This document shows positions 45,920-55,064 of a DNA stretch of 64,000 bases, piece by piece. The DNA is from CAZCVI01 sp964502145 (GTDB lineage: Bacteria > Acidobacteriota > Aminicenantia > UBA2199). The stretch is from positions 17,634-81,633 of the forward strand of contig CAZCVI010000030.1 of the NCBI GenBank assembly GCA_964502145.1, given 5' to 3'. Each line of letters starts with the position of its first letter. Position 1 is the stretch's first letter. A program made the translations under genes and the position numbers. The notes beneath the pieces are model-generated. The model saw only the letters and a program-made list of their open reading frames with translations, was not told the origin of the DNA and searched no databases.

Positions 45920-46916
45920 ATTGTATTCTCTTCCAAAATCCAACCTTTTCTACGGGTTGTCTAATAAAATCAATCATCTCTTTTTCAGCTAATTGCCATA
46001 ACGCATACCCATTTTTAATGTATTCTGCTGCATTCCCACCGATTTCTGCGGCTTTAGAAAAATCCAGGGGGGTGGGATGATCGGGATCATATATTAATCC
46101 GGTCTTTCCATGGGCTACATATTCATTCATTGTGGGATTATTGGGAACAACCACACATTTCCCAAGCCGCATGGCTTCCAAAAAAGACATGCCAATACCT
46201 TCATATAATCGGGGTGCAAAAAAAACAGTGCTGGCATTTAATAATTTACAGTATTCGGCGCTATCCGCGAACCATTGGGAAACAGTGATATGATACTTAT
46301 TTATCTCTTCGGGCGAGGGGAGAACCACCGGGTAATCACCAGGGGGATCGACAGCGGCATGAATATGAATCTTCTTGAAATCGGCATTTTTTATCAATTC
46401 GCGGATATGGTTCCAGGTAATTTTGTCTGTTCTTTGCCAGAATAAGCCAACTAATTCTGTATTTGTTGTGTTTTCTTTTTGGCCCTGCATAACCGGTGTC
46501 AGTGGGGGTGGAAAATATTGGAAATAGTTCGAACGGAGTCCAAGACGTAGCATACGCAAATGAAACTGCCTTGAGAAATTAATGATTTTTACATGCCTGA
46601 ATTTATCCCAGAATATATCCGGGAACTCTTTGCTGTCATCGAACATAGGAATCAATACTGGATTTTGCGCTGCAATAGCGTCCAACTCTTTGACGGAGAA
46701 ATGGGTTTGCTGGAAAATAATGATGGTATCATAATTCTGACCGACAAAATCGCGCAGGTCGATTTTTGGGCCATTGTTCCAGGATTCATCCCAGAAGATT
46801 GTCACCTCATAATAGGTATTGAGCAAAGCAATTAAAAATGCAGTTGCTTTTGATTTTTGATGAAATGAATGATCGATAAAAGCCAGCTTCAATTTTAATT
46901 TAGTCCCGCTTGACAC
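45837..46916 (-). CDS. Glycosyltransferase (GT-B) with a repeat-derived C-terminal tail
   Basis: 359 residues. The C-terminal donor domain has FFAPRLYEGIGMSFLEAMRLGKCVVVPNNPTMNEYVAHGKTGLIYD, a GT1/GT4-type sugar-nucleotide site. The N-terminal domain (KLKLAFIDHSFHQKSKATAFL) is the acceptor half. Start is GTG 46916 with AAGGA 6 nt upstream, 1 nt after the previous stop. The last residues SGFTTKL plus about six Met-Gly-(Val/Ile/Leu) triplets are encoded entirely by hairpin element H4, and the stop TAA is the loop's TTTATCCC read backwards. The ancestral C-terminus was therefore probably replaced by the insertion. Confidence 0.88.
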   Translation of the reverse strand: MSSGTKLKLKLAFIDHSFHQKSKATAFLIALLNTYYEVTIFWDESWNNGPKIDLRDFVGQNYDTIIIFQQTHFSVKELDAIAAQNPVLIPMFDDSKEFPDIFWDKFRHVKIINFSRQFHLRMLRLGLRSNYFQYFPPPLTPVMQGQKENTTNTELVGLFWQRTDKITWNHIRELIKNADFKKIHIHAAVDPPGDYPVVLPSPEEINKYHITVSQWFADSAEYCKLLNASTVFFAPRLYEGIGMSFLEAMRLGKCVVVPNNPTMNEYVAHGKTGLIYDPDHPTPLDFSKAAEIGGNAAEYIKNGYALWQLAEKEMIDFIRQPVEKVGFWKRIQSGFTTKLMGVMGVMGILGVMGILGIMG

Positions 46917-46917
46917 G

Positions 46918-48456
46918 TTATTTCCTTTTTGGTTTAAGTAGTTTTTTTGTTTTTTCTAAAAAACGGTCCCCTAATCTGCCAATAACTGCCACAAAACGAT
47001 TATTTCCCGTTTTCATCTGGTTTAATTGTTCGTGCAATTTTTGTTTTTGTCCCATGCCTTCGATTAAGAGGGTGAGTGCGCTTTTTCTATAGAGATCAAA
47101 AATCCCTGCCGGGCAAACCGGTTCCCATTCATCCAGAATAATTTCATGTCTTGCTGGTTTGTGGCGCTCATTCTTCTCCCCGATGCTTTTGCCTTTCAGC
47201 AGTTCATTAAAAAGCTGTAAATAGTGATTGGCCTGATCCTGCAATTTAAAGTTGGTTTCTATCATGTGACGGCAATTGCGATTCATTTGTTTTCGTTTAT
47301 TATCGTCAAAAAGGAGGTTTAAAATAGCTTGCCCAAGTTTTTGGCTATCAAAACACGGGGCCATGCTGCCAGTTATGCCTTCTTTGATTAAATCCGGCAT
47401 GCCTCCCACCGCGAAGCTGATCACCGGGGTTCCGCAGGCCATGGATTCCAGCATTGTATTGGGCAAATTATCTTCTAAAGAAGGCAAAATAAATAAATCC
47501 GCAGCGGAATAAATAGCCGCCAATTTTTTAGTGTCACCGATAAATCCAAACGATTTAATCTCGATTTCGAGATGAGTTAACTCTTCTTGGGGCGGGCCGA
47601 AGGTTAATATCTTAATCCCGCCTTGGTTGGCCAAATCCTTGAACTTTTGATCCAACAGGCAATAGTGGATGGCTTCGACCAGTTGTGAGAACCCCTTGCG
47701 TTTTTCATTGCTACTGTGTGCGCCGATCAGTAAGGTCAACTGTAGCGGATGTATTCCCAGGGCTTGTTTGGCGGCTTTTTTTTCTGTGGGTGTAAAGATA
47801 TCGGTTTCCAAGGAGTTGGGAATGGTTTCCACGCGGAAATTTTTAAATAAGCGACTCTGCCGGGCGCATTCTGTCAGCCAATGACTGGGTGTTACAATCG
47901 TCAAGTTGTCCTGCCAATGCAGCGCTTTATTATTTAAAATAGAAAAAGGGATTTGCGCGGTATTGTCGTTTAATTGGGGGCAATCCCGGCAATCCTCGCG
48001 GTATTTTGGACATTCCGCTGCATAATGGCAGCCGCCAGTAAATGCATTCTGATCATGTAATGTCCAAACCACTGGTTTTCCCAGTTTCAGAAGCGCGGCG
48101 ATTGTCTCCACGGATTGAAAATAAGAAACCCAATGGAGATTGATCACATCGGCACTCTGAATGAAGTCGGTTTTTGTTAGATTGAACCCCGGGTACGGCA
48201 TTGAAAAACTCGTGTTGGAAAGTTCAGTGCGGTTTTGATGAATTGCCAGTTTTTCCATTGTTTTAAACACTTCTGTTTCCATATTCATCTGCCAGTTTTT
48301 TCCGTAAACCGTATAGATATCTGGATCGTCCGAGTTTTTAAAGCGTACTACCATAGTGGACTGGTGGTTTAATAATCGCAAGCCCTTATGCAGCCGGAAA
48401 GCGGCTAAGGGTGCGCCACCCGCATTATCATACGTACTAATGATGGCAATCTTCAT
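46918..48456 (-). CDS. Family 4-type glycosyltransferase, WcaC-like
   Basis: 512 residues. Starts MKIAIISTYDNAGGAPLAAFRLHKGL and has LHWVSYF and WTLHDQNAFTGGCHYAAECPKYREDCRDCPQL, the Cys-rich segment of colanic-acid-type WcaC relatives. The donor half reads LLIGAHSSNEKRKGF and SADLFILPSLEDNLPNTMLESMACGTPVISFAVGGMPDL. The basic C-terminal tail (about 430-512) is extra. Probably transfers a hexose during exopolysaccharide or LPS synthesis at the inner face of the membrane. Its stop is 1 nt from the next start. Confidence 0.92.
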   Translation of the reverse strand: MKIAIISTYDNAGGAPLAAFRLHKGLRLLNHQSTMVVRFKNSDDPDIYTVYGKNWQMNMETEVFKTMEKLAIHQNRTELSNTSFSMPYPGFNLTKTDFIQSADVINLHWVSYFQSVETIAALLKLGKPVVWTLHDQNAFTGGCHYAAECPKYREDCRDCPQLNDNTAQIPFSILNNKALHWQDNLTIVTPSHWLTECARQSRLFKNFRVETIPNSLETDIFTPTEKKAAKQALGIHPLQLTLLIGAHSSNEKRKGFSQLVEAIHYCLLDQKFKDLANQGGIKILTFGPPQEELTHLEIEIKSFGFIGDTKKLAAIYSAADLFILPSLEDNLPNTMLESMACGTPVISFAVGGMPDLIKEGITGSMAPCFDSQKLGQAILNLLFDDNKRKQMNRNCRHMIETNFKLQDQANHYLQLFNELLKGKSIGEKNERHKPARHEIILDEWEPVCPAGIFDLYRKSALTLLIEGMGQKQKLHEQLNQMKTGNNRFVAVIGRLGDRFLEKTKKLLKPKRK

Positions 48457-48480
48457 TTTGCACCGCTTATTTCCTGACCA

Positions 48481-49461
48481 TTAATATATGTCCGCTAGTT
48501 TAAGGACAGCATGATTTTCATTAAGGGCCATTGGTTTTCGTTTATTGATGGTAGCGTAAAGATCGCAGGTATGAATATCTTCCCGTTTTGAAAGTCCGTT
48601 CTCGGCAACTTCAAAAGGGATTGGAACAGAGATTTTCTCGGTTGTCAGGTCATGGCGGATAAGCGTATTGTAATCATAATTAAAGCTAGATTCTACCATG
48701 GTATTGTCACCGGTAGTATTTAATATTTTATCCACTGCACGGCAGACCACTCCGATGCGGATCAGGTTCGGACAAAGCTTGTGTGGCGTGGCAGAGTAGA
48801 CACAATCGAGTGGTTCCAGTTTCAAAAAGCGGCATAAATAATCCAGCAAGGGCACATCCATGAACCAAGTATCGGTCCAGCCATAAAGATACCCTTTTCC
48901 TGTGAAATTGTATCTCATGGAATAAGTGGGCTCGTTAATGGCCGCTGTTTCAATGATCATCAAGCCACCTTCCTTCAAACAAGAACGCGCCATCGCCAAC
49001 ACATGCATGGGCGAATACACATGATACAACACACCGCTTAACACAACTATATCAAAACCAAAACGGTAGGGACACTTGCCTACAGCATACAATCGGCTTT
49101 TATTCAATAAATAATCCAAGGTATTGTGCAACGCGAGATTGCCAATATATTGAAATTCAACGCCATAAGTGGCTTGCAATAGCGGCATTTTTCTGGAACG
49201 GTTGTCGCCATCCACCGCCACTACATTCATGGCACCCTGACGCTTCAATAAAATAGATAAAACTCCTTCCATGGCACCAATATCGAGGCAATTGGTGCCC
49301 TTAACCGCGCTACGCCGAAGCAAATCACGGGTTAAACCAATATTATTGAGCATATAACCGTTGGTAAATACTTCAGGATATAACTCAATCGTCGAATACC
49401 AGGGATTAAGCCGTTCGATTTCACTTTTAATTTCCGCGGCGTTCATGTTTAATTTTAGCAT
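48481..49461 (-). CDS. SAM-dependent methyltransferase (DUF1698-like)
   Basis: 326 residues. Motif I NCLDIGAMEGVLSILL, acidic VVAVDGDN, then VVLSGVLYHVYSPMHVLAMARSCLKEGGLMIIET, the usual class I core of small-molecule methyltransferases. About 90 C-terminal residues are outside the core. Likely methylates a sugar or a sugar-linked group of the glycan made by this cluster. Start with AAGGAG 6 nt before the ATG. Between this start and the upstream gene's stop lies hairpin H5. Confidence 0.88.
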   Translation of the reverse strand: MLKLNMNAAEIKSEIERLNPWYSTIELYPEVFTNGYMLNNIGLTRDLLRRSAVKGTNCLDIGAMEGVLSILLKRQGAMNVVAVDGDNRSRKMPLLQATYGVEFQYIGNLALHNTLDYLLNKSRLYAVGKCPYRFGFDIVVLSGVLYHVYSPMHVLAMARSCLKEGGLMIIETAAINEPTYSMRYNFTGKGYLYGWTDTWFMDVPLLDYLCRFLKLEPLDCVYSATPHKLCPNLIRIGVVCRAVDKILNTTGDNTMVESSFNYDYNTLIRHDLTTEKISVPIPFEVAENGLSKREDIHTCDLYATINKRKPMALNENHAVLKLADIY

Positions 49462-49511
49462 CTTTTCTCCTTGAAAACGTAATAGAGTAGTTGTTCCACT
49501 TGGATTGACTA

Positions 49512-49624
49512 GCCAATTTCAGGAAAAACTGGACTTACTGGACTTACTGGACTAACTGGACCACATTCACAGGTTTTGGGAGGTCCAGTTGGTCCAGAAA
49601 GTCCAGATAGTCCAGATAGTCCAG
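49512..49624. repeat. Hairpin element H5 (TGGACTTAC arms)
   Basis: GCCAATTTCAGGAAAAA at left, then 9-bp units GGACTTACT, GGACTTACT, GGACTAACT, a loop with CAGGTTTTGGGAGG, and complementary units TCCAGATAG. The outer terminal repeats are shortened. The left junction matches H7 (GCCAAGTTTCAG). The loop, read on the other strand, matches the H7 loop around AAAACCT. Confidence 0.85.
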
Positions 49625-49639
49625 CATTCCTTTCGAGAA

Positions 49640-51478
49640 TTATTTGAGCTTCACCAATGTCAGACAGGTAAAATTGGGGACAACGAGATGAAAGTCGATT
49701 AATTCCCTGGCGCCAAAGGTGTCCTTTTCAGCAAACGTATACGAATACTCCTTGTTATCCAATTCCCATGTAATAATATCCCCTTCTTTTAACAGGGGAT
49801 CAAAAAGCATCCCAATACTGGGGAGCGCGGGTAACCCGATGCGCTTGATTTGGTTTACCGGGACATTATCATCGAAAATCAACCATTTAAAACCCCGGTC
49901 ATATGCTTCCCGCACCCGTTTGGCTTGGTTAATATGATCATCAAAAAAGATGAGCCCTTTGTCCGGGTGACTGTTTCTGATCTCACAATTTATCCAGTCC
50001 AACTCATGGTAAGAAATCGAACTGTCATGATAGACTAAATTCCCAAAATAAACATCAAACGCATGAATTTCAGCCGTAGAACTTGCGTTTCGTAGCATCC
50101 ATGAAGTCTGGCCTTTCCATACACCACTTTCGACAATGAGTCCGGGGTTCAACCACTTGGCGATAACAAAAAGCCAATAAATAGGCACCACATCCGCACC
50201 CCCGACATTGTTTTTTATTGGTCTTCCTGGATAAATTTCCAAAAATTCCCTGGTGAACGCCTCGATTTCATTCGTGTTTATATTAAAGGAATGGGTTTTG
50301 TTCTCCTGCAAAAACCGGATCATTTCATTTTTTATTTGTGTTACCGTTGCTGCCAATTCTTTTTTCTCGTCTTCTGGCCCGTTTATTTTGGCAGCCAATG
50401 ATGGCCCGTTTTGTGAAAGCACATTCAAGTACAAGCCTTCATATTCCTTGCATATGGTTGACCAAGACAATTGTAATGCTCTTTCCCGTGCGCAATCCGA
50501 CATTCCTGATTGTTTTTGCGGATCGGAATATACATCTAATATTGTTTTGGCAAATGCAGCCGGGTCATTATGATCTATTAATAGCGCTTCTTCACCTGGG
50601 AAATAAGCTTTAATAGCAGGAATATGGCTCGAAATCACCGGTAAACCACACGCGCATCCTTCCAACAAAAAAGTATTGGCAGTCGCGTCTAAAAGAGGTA
50701 GAAATAACGCGTCACAGGTTTGATAAAGAACCATCAATTCGGAATCAGAGATGTTCTCGTGAAAAATAACATTATCCAAGTTGGCCGGTTTAAGGTGTTG
50801 TGGGGCGACAATATGAAATTCAATAGCAGGTGTTCCTTGCAACAATGCTGCTGTGGCAAAAATAGTGTCGTAATCCCTTAGCCATACCCCACCGCTTAAA
50901 AGTTTGAACGTTTTGGCCGTTTTTAGGTGCCGCGCTGGTTTAAAATGCTCCGTATCCACGCCCAGAAGAATAGTCGTAATCCGTTCGCGGGGTAAAAAAC
51001 GCGCGAAGTACTCGGCTTGGACGGATGAAACCACCACCACATGGTCTACCCGCCAAAGGATTTCCATATTTATAATTCCTTCCAGAATGGATGGCGGTTG
51101 ATGAAACATGGCGATTATTTTTGGCGTGGAACGGAGAAACCGAAGTCTCTTGTTCCAATACGGGAAAAACATGAGCGAGTGTTCTGCATCAAAAAAAAGA
51201 ACCACGTCAATCTTTTTAAAAAAAGTCTTGACCCATAACATGACTTCCGCTTTCAAGTCATTCAATTTGTATTCTTGCACCTTTTTTTTGGCAATTTTTT
51301 TACGGCAATAGTTTTTCAGGAAGGGCGGCAGGTAGACGTTCTCATCCCCCATGGGTACATTTTTCATGCTTTGCTTGAATTGTTTCGGGTTAAAATAGTG
51401 TAAGAACGAATTGAAGGCTGTAAATTTCCCCCAATGCGGGTAGAAGGTTTTAATCAACTCAATATTAATGCGTTTCAT
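49640..51478 (-). CDS. Glycosyltransferase fused to a SAM-dependent methyltransferase-like domain
   Basis: 612 residues. Residues to about 370 form a GT-B enzyme: IIAMFHQPPS in the acceptor half, LLGVDTEHFKPARHL at the hinge, and DALFLPLLDATANTFLLEGCACGLPVISSHIPAIKAYFPGEEALLIDHND as the donor site. A linker follows, then from about 420 a Rossmann domain with LIVESGVWKGQTSWMLR (motif I) and FFDDHINQAKRV, resembling TylF/MycF-like methyltransferases. It may add a sugar and methylate it, or act on neighbouring residues. No clear Shine-Dalgarno before the ATG. Fusion of the two functions is unusual but the frame is continuous. Confidence 0.87.
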   Translation of the reverse strand: MKRINIELIKTFYPHWGKFTAFNSFLHYFNPKQFKQSMKNVPMGDENVYLPPFLKNYCRKKIAKKKVQEYKLNDLKAEVMLWVKTFFKKIDVVLFFDAEHSLMFFPYWNKRLRFLRSTPKIIAMFHQPPSILEGIINMEILWRVDHVVVVSSVQAEYFARFLPRERITTILLGVDTEHFKPARHLKTAKTFKLLSGGVWLRDYDTIFATAALLQGTPAIEFHIVAPQHLKPANLDNVIFHENISDSELMVLYQTCDALFLPLLDATANTFLLEGCACGLPVISSHIPAIKAYFPGEEALLIDHNDPAAFAKTILDVYSDPQKQSGMSDCARERALQLSWSTICKEYEGLYLNVLSQNGPSLAAKINGPEDEKKELAATVTQIKNEMIRFLQENKTHSFNINTNEIEAFTREFLEIYPGRPIKNNVGGADVVPIYWLFVIAKWLNPGLIVESGVWKGQTSWMLRNASSTAEIHAFDVYFGNLVYHDSSISYHELDWINCEIRNSHPDKGLIFFDDHINQAKRVREAYDRGFKWLIFDDNVPVNQIKRIGLPALPSIGMLFDPLLKEGDIITWELDNKEYSYTFAEKDTFGARELIDFHLVVPNFTCLTLVKLK

Positions 51479-51496
51479 TTTTATTCTGCATTTTTT

Positions 51497-54304
51497 CTAT
51501 TCTGCAATTTCGATTTTGGAAAATAAAACAGCCAGTGGGTATTGGTCTGCATCATCTGCGGTTGGCGATGTTTTCCAAGTATTATATGTCAATCTTACCA
51601 CATTGATGCCCGCTACTAAATCCACTGGTATGGACAACACGTGAAAGTCTTTTTCTTGCTCTTTTATACTTACTTCAATGCACAGCTCAGCGATTGGCTG
51701 GTCATTTAGCATAATCGTTATTGTCTGGTCAGCCGGGAACAAGCTTTTTACGTGCAGCAAAAGATTTTTCTGGCTTCTGTAATTGGAGTGGATTTGTATG
51801 ATACTTTCAGGGCCGAGTCCCCATCTTACGCGTGGTAAATGAAGTGCAGGGTATGGTCCTTCTTTATCTCTAAAGCCGCTGGTCAGCGAAATATCAGGAT
51901 TAGTAAAGATATCATCGTAACGAGGCACTGCAAAACTGGTGGTTGCTTTTTCGCGGCGTTTACGGCGATCTCGGAAATACCGATTTATAAAGAGTTTGAG
52001 GTAAAACATATGAAACGCAACATCATGCCGGTATTTTTTTACTACTTTCCATTTTTCGTAAGCCAGCTTGGCACGGTTCACATCCGAGAATCCAGGATCA
52101 AAAGCAGAAATAACCGTCCCTGCATTAAAAAACTTCTTGCCCTGCATATAAGAACTATAGATGAGATCGTAATCCGCACATATTTTAAATGTGGTATCAA
52201 ACTGCCGGGCTTTTAAAATACGGCGATGGGTAAAAAGACTCTGGTGGGTAAATACCATGGTTTGCCACAAGATATTTAAATCCCAGCACTTCACCACCCC
52301 GTAATAATCCCCGCCCAGAAAGAACGTGTCACCATAAATAAAATCGGCAGTGCCATAGGGCTTTTGAAAAACAGTGCTAACCGTATCATTTTGGAAGAAA
52401 TAGTCGCCAGCGTTCATAAAATTGATCCAATCTCCAGTAGCCAGCTCAATGCCTTTATTCATCGCATCGAAGATTCCTTTATCTTTTTCGCTGATCCAGT
52501 AATCGATTTTGTCTTCATTTTCTTTAATAATAGTTAATGTTGCCTCCGAAGAAAGACCATCAATAATAATATATTCGATATTATCATAGGTCTGGCCAAA
52601 AATAGAGTTCATGGTTTTTTGTAACGCAACCGGTTCATTTAAAACGACCGTGATCACCGTGATCAAGGGGCGATTGGGAAGAGATTTTTTAACATCGCCC
52701 TTTATTCTTAAGCCCCCGGCCTTATTTTCCCCTTTAGCTCTTTTTGGCGGGTTAGAAAAAGGCGCCATAAGGAACTTGCCCAGCTTAAATTCTTTTTTAT
52801 TGAGGATGGTATTGAGGCAGGTTTCTTTCTCTTGCAACTCGCGGGTTAATTGCGCTACCCGCCTATCTTTTGTTGCTAATGCAGCGGATTGTAAAGCCAG
52901 TTTTTCCGTGGTTTTTTCTAACTCCAGAGTTTCAGTCACAAGTAACTCGTGGGTTTTAGTGAGTTGTTGCTCTTTTAGTATTAATTCCTGGGTTTTTAAA
53001 GCCAGTTCCTGATTGTTTTTTTCCAGCGCCTGTGTTTGCGACATTAATTGCTGGTTTGCTTGGAGGAGTTCGTGTTCCTTTTGGTTCAACTTCTTGGAAA
53101 CCTCCAGTAATTTTTGGTTTAGGAGCCGCATTTCTGGCTGGATTTCAGCCATTTTTTGTATCAAGTCATTGATCTGGTGGAGTAATTGAACCGATGTATT
53201 TGAAAAACTGGCGCAGAGAGAATCGCATTTTTGCGCCCAAATCTTAGATAATTCTTTTTCAGGAATTTTTATTGTTTTGCATGTTGCCGAATCTGTATTA
53301 CTAATATTAAAATAGGCGCGGTTCTCATTGTCCAGGTTCGCCGTGATATGTGCAATTTCTGACCCGGAATAGTGGCTCCAAATAAGCGATTGTATCGTTT
53401 CTTGAATCTTGGTGCGCTTATTTTCAGCCAGCACTGATTTTGTCCATGCTTGAATCTTGCAATCGCTAAAATCCATATTATCAATATGATAGGTTTGCAG
53501 ATGCTGGTTAAATTTAGCGCGGTAAGGCGCACTGCTGCTTAAAAAATTAATATTGAGGATTAAGCTTGAGTTTAACAGGTTCTCTACTAATGCTGCAAAC
53601 CAGATATAATAAAAGATAAAATACTTTTCCTCAGTAGAGTAAATTGGCAGCAGTTGTCTATACACAAACTCCTCATCCCGGAAACACTGCCCATGATATT
53701 CAAGTAATGGAATATGCCTTGCCAGTTCCCTAAATATCCCTTTATTACGATTGACTCCGGTGGTAATCAGGTCCATGATTAAAAAAATATCCAGCCCCTG
53801 TTCTTCAGCCATTGACAAATAAGAACAGAACTGATCAAAGGGATTTCTGACCAGATACATATGTAAACTGGACGCGTAATATTTTTTAAACCAGCCAATT
53901 CTTAAAGCACTCCGATTAAACTGGAGCAACGGTATTTTTCCCCCTGTATTTTCGATCAGGAAATCCACGTATTTTTTCTGTTCCGGGTTCGTTTCATTAT
54001 TGCAGAAATTATCAAAGCTAAAGGATTTTTTAAAATAAGGAATCCCAATCGGTCCTTCTGTGCAAAGCGGTTGGTATTCAAATAAATAGTCACGGTTTAA
54101 AATCGGGTGCCGCATCAGTGTGGTGATATTTTCGTCCCCGCTTAATGGGGCCGGGTTGTTGGTGTTCAGTTCCCCAATGATTTGATTGAACGGCTCATAA
54201 TAACAATAATAGCGCCCATCCTGTCGGAATTTATTCCACAGGTATGTGCTGCCTGTTCTAAACAATGAATGAATAAAAATCGGCTTTTTTTCCTGGTTAC
54301 CCAT
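51497..54304 (-). CDS. Sulfotransferase-like / coiled coil / family 2 glycosyltransferase fusion
   Basis: 935 residues with four parts. (1) About 8-330: sulfotransferase-like, with the PAPS 5' loop HSLFRTGSTYLWNKFR and the 3' region YLVRNPFDQFCSYL. (2) About 380-500: long coiled coil with heptads rich in Leu, Gln and Lys (KNNQELALKTQELILKEQQL type). (3) About 543-760: GT2 domain, ITVITVVLNEPVALQKTMNSIFGQTYDNIEYIIIDGLS and NAGD. (4) About 808-935: beta-sandwich-like region containing LLLHVKSLFPADQTITIMLN, perhaps a carbohydrate-binding module. It would sulfate and glycosylate the same glycan. No membrane helix. The start lies 5 nt after the lipoprotein stop, so expression is coupled. Confidence 0.86.
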   Translation of the reverse strand: MGNQEKKPIFIHSLFRTGSTYLWNKFRQDGRYYCYYEPFNQIIGELNTNNPAPLSGDENITTLMRHPILNRDYLFEYQPLCTEGPIGIPYFKKSFSFDNFCNNETNPEQKKYVDFLIENTGGKIPLLQFNRSALRIGWFKKYYASSLHMYLVRNPFDQFCSYLSMAEEQGLDIFLIMDLITTGVNRNKGIFRELARHIPLLEYHGQCFRDEEFVYRQLLPIYSTEEKYFIFYYIWFAALVENLLNSSLILNINFLSSSAPYRAKFNQHLQTYHIDNMDFSDCKIQAWTKSVLAENKRTKIQETIQSLIWSHYSGSEIAHITANLDNENRAYFNISNTDSATCKTIKIPEKELSKIWAQKCDSLCASFSNTSVQLLHQINDLIQKMAEIQPEMRLLNQKLLEVSKKLNQKEHELLQANQQLMSQTQALEKNNQELALKTQELILKEQQLTKTHELLVTETLELEKTTEKLALQSAALATKDRRVAQLTRELQEKETCLNTILNKKEFKLGKFLMAPFSNPPKRAKGENKAGGLRIKGDVKKSLPNRPLITVITVVLNEPVALQKTMNSIFGQTYDNIEYIIIDGLSSEATLTIIKENEDKIDYWISEKDKGIFDAMNKGIELATGDWINFMNAGDYFFQNDTVSTVFQKPYGTADFIYGDTFFLGGDYYGVVKCWDLNILWQTMVFTHQSLFTHRRILKARQFDTTFKICADYDLIYSSYMQGKKFFNAGTVISAFDPGFSDVNRAKLAYEKWKVVKKYRHDVAFHMFYLKLFINRYFRDRRKRREKATTSFAVPRYDDIFTNPDISLTSGFRDKEGPYPALHLPRVRWGLGPESIIQIHSNYRSQKNLLLHVKSLFPADQTITIMLNDQPIAELCIEVSIKEQEKDFHVLSIPVDLVAGINVVRLTYNTWKTSPTADDADQYPLAVLFSKIEIAE

Positions 54305-54309
54305 AAGCG

Positions 54310-55011
54310 TTATTTGTCTCGCAACACGACTTCAACCGTATTGGGAAATCCGTCTTTCTCCGGATCAAGGAGTTTATTCATGTCTACTTTAACCACTATG
54401 GCAGTGCCCTGATATCGGTTCACCTCTTTAACAATGGCTTTGCCACTAAAAGCAAACCGCAGTGTGTCACCAATTTTAACCGGAACAGCCTCGGTGCTTT
54501 GGATCCAGAAAACAAACAATCCCTTGTGCTCAAGACTTATGCCGTTCCGCCACACTTTCGCCTTATTGGCAGAAGCAGGCGTTATCGTAAAACTCTTGAC
54601 AAATATTGGATTCGGATTACCATCGCCAATGACATCGAGTGGTTTATTGACCGTGATAAAAACATTGGCATAGTCTTTCATTTCCATCCGGCTAACTTTC
54701 AGAATTTCCGCTTCACCACTGAAAGCAAACGTTAATTTATAACCGACTTGAACAGGCAGAGGCGCATTTTTGCCGATTTGTAGCAACACCGTGTTTTTAT
54801 CTTTTACCGCGACCCCATTGATCCAATTCGTATTATCTGTAAAAGATAAAGCTGAAAACTTCCTACGTGAACTATCCTCTTTCTTTGCGATTGAACTGAC
54901 TCCGTTTTCGGTTGTCTTTTGTGGAGTGTCAGTCTTTTTTTCTTTTTTTGTACAGCCCACCAAAACAACCACCAGCAAAACAAACAATACTATTTTTCTC
55001 AGACCATGCAT
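54310..55011 (-). CDS. Lipoprotein with two internal repeats, unknown function
   Basis: About 233 residues. A lipobox VVLVGC gives a lipidated Cys, so it is anchored in the membrane facing the periplasm or outside. The rest is two homologous halves of about 75 residues: WINGVAVKDKN...GYKLTFAFSGEAEILKV...DGNPNP and VWRNGISLEHKG...GDTLRFAFSGKAIVKEV...DGFPNT. Each half reads as a small all-beta domain. Start MHGLRK is chosen because GGGAGG lies 7 nt upstream; an upstream in-frame start sits inside that site. It lies within the glycan cluster; a role in glycan export or attachment is a guess. Confidence 0.85.
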   Translation of the reverse strand: MHGLRKIVLFVLLVVVLVGCTKKEKKTDTPQKTTENGVSSIAKKEDSSRRKFSALSFTDNTNWINGVAVKDKNTVLLQIGKNAPLPVQVGYKLTFAFSGEAEILKVSRMEMKDYANVFITVNKPLDVIGDGNPNPIFVKSFTITPASANKAKVWRNGISLEHKGLFVFWIQSTEAVPVKIGDTLRFAFSGKAIVKEVNRYQGTAIVVKVDMNKLLDPEKDGFPNTVEVVLRDK

Positions 55012-55064
55012 TTCTTGTCCTCCCAAGGTTATCGTTCATAATTCCTTTATTTTAAAGTTAGTAC

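Noticed and set aside
45550..46080. Plus-strand open frame of 176 codons across H4
   Set aside because: It is antisense to two glycosyltransferase genes and its centre is the hairpin repeat (Trp-Glu-rich string).
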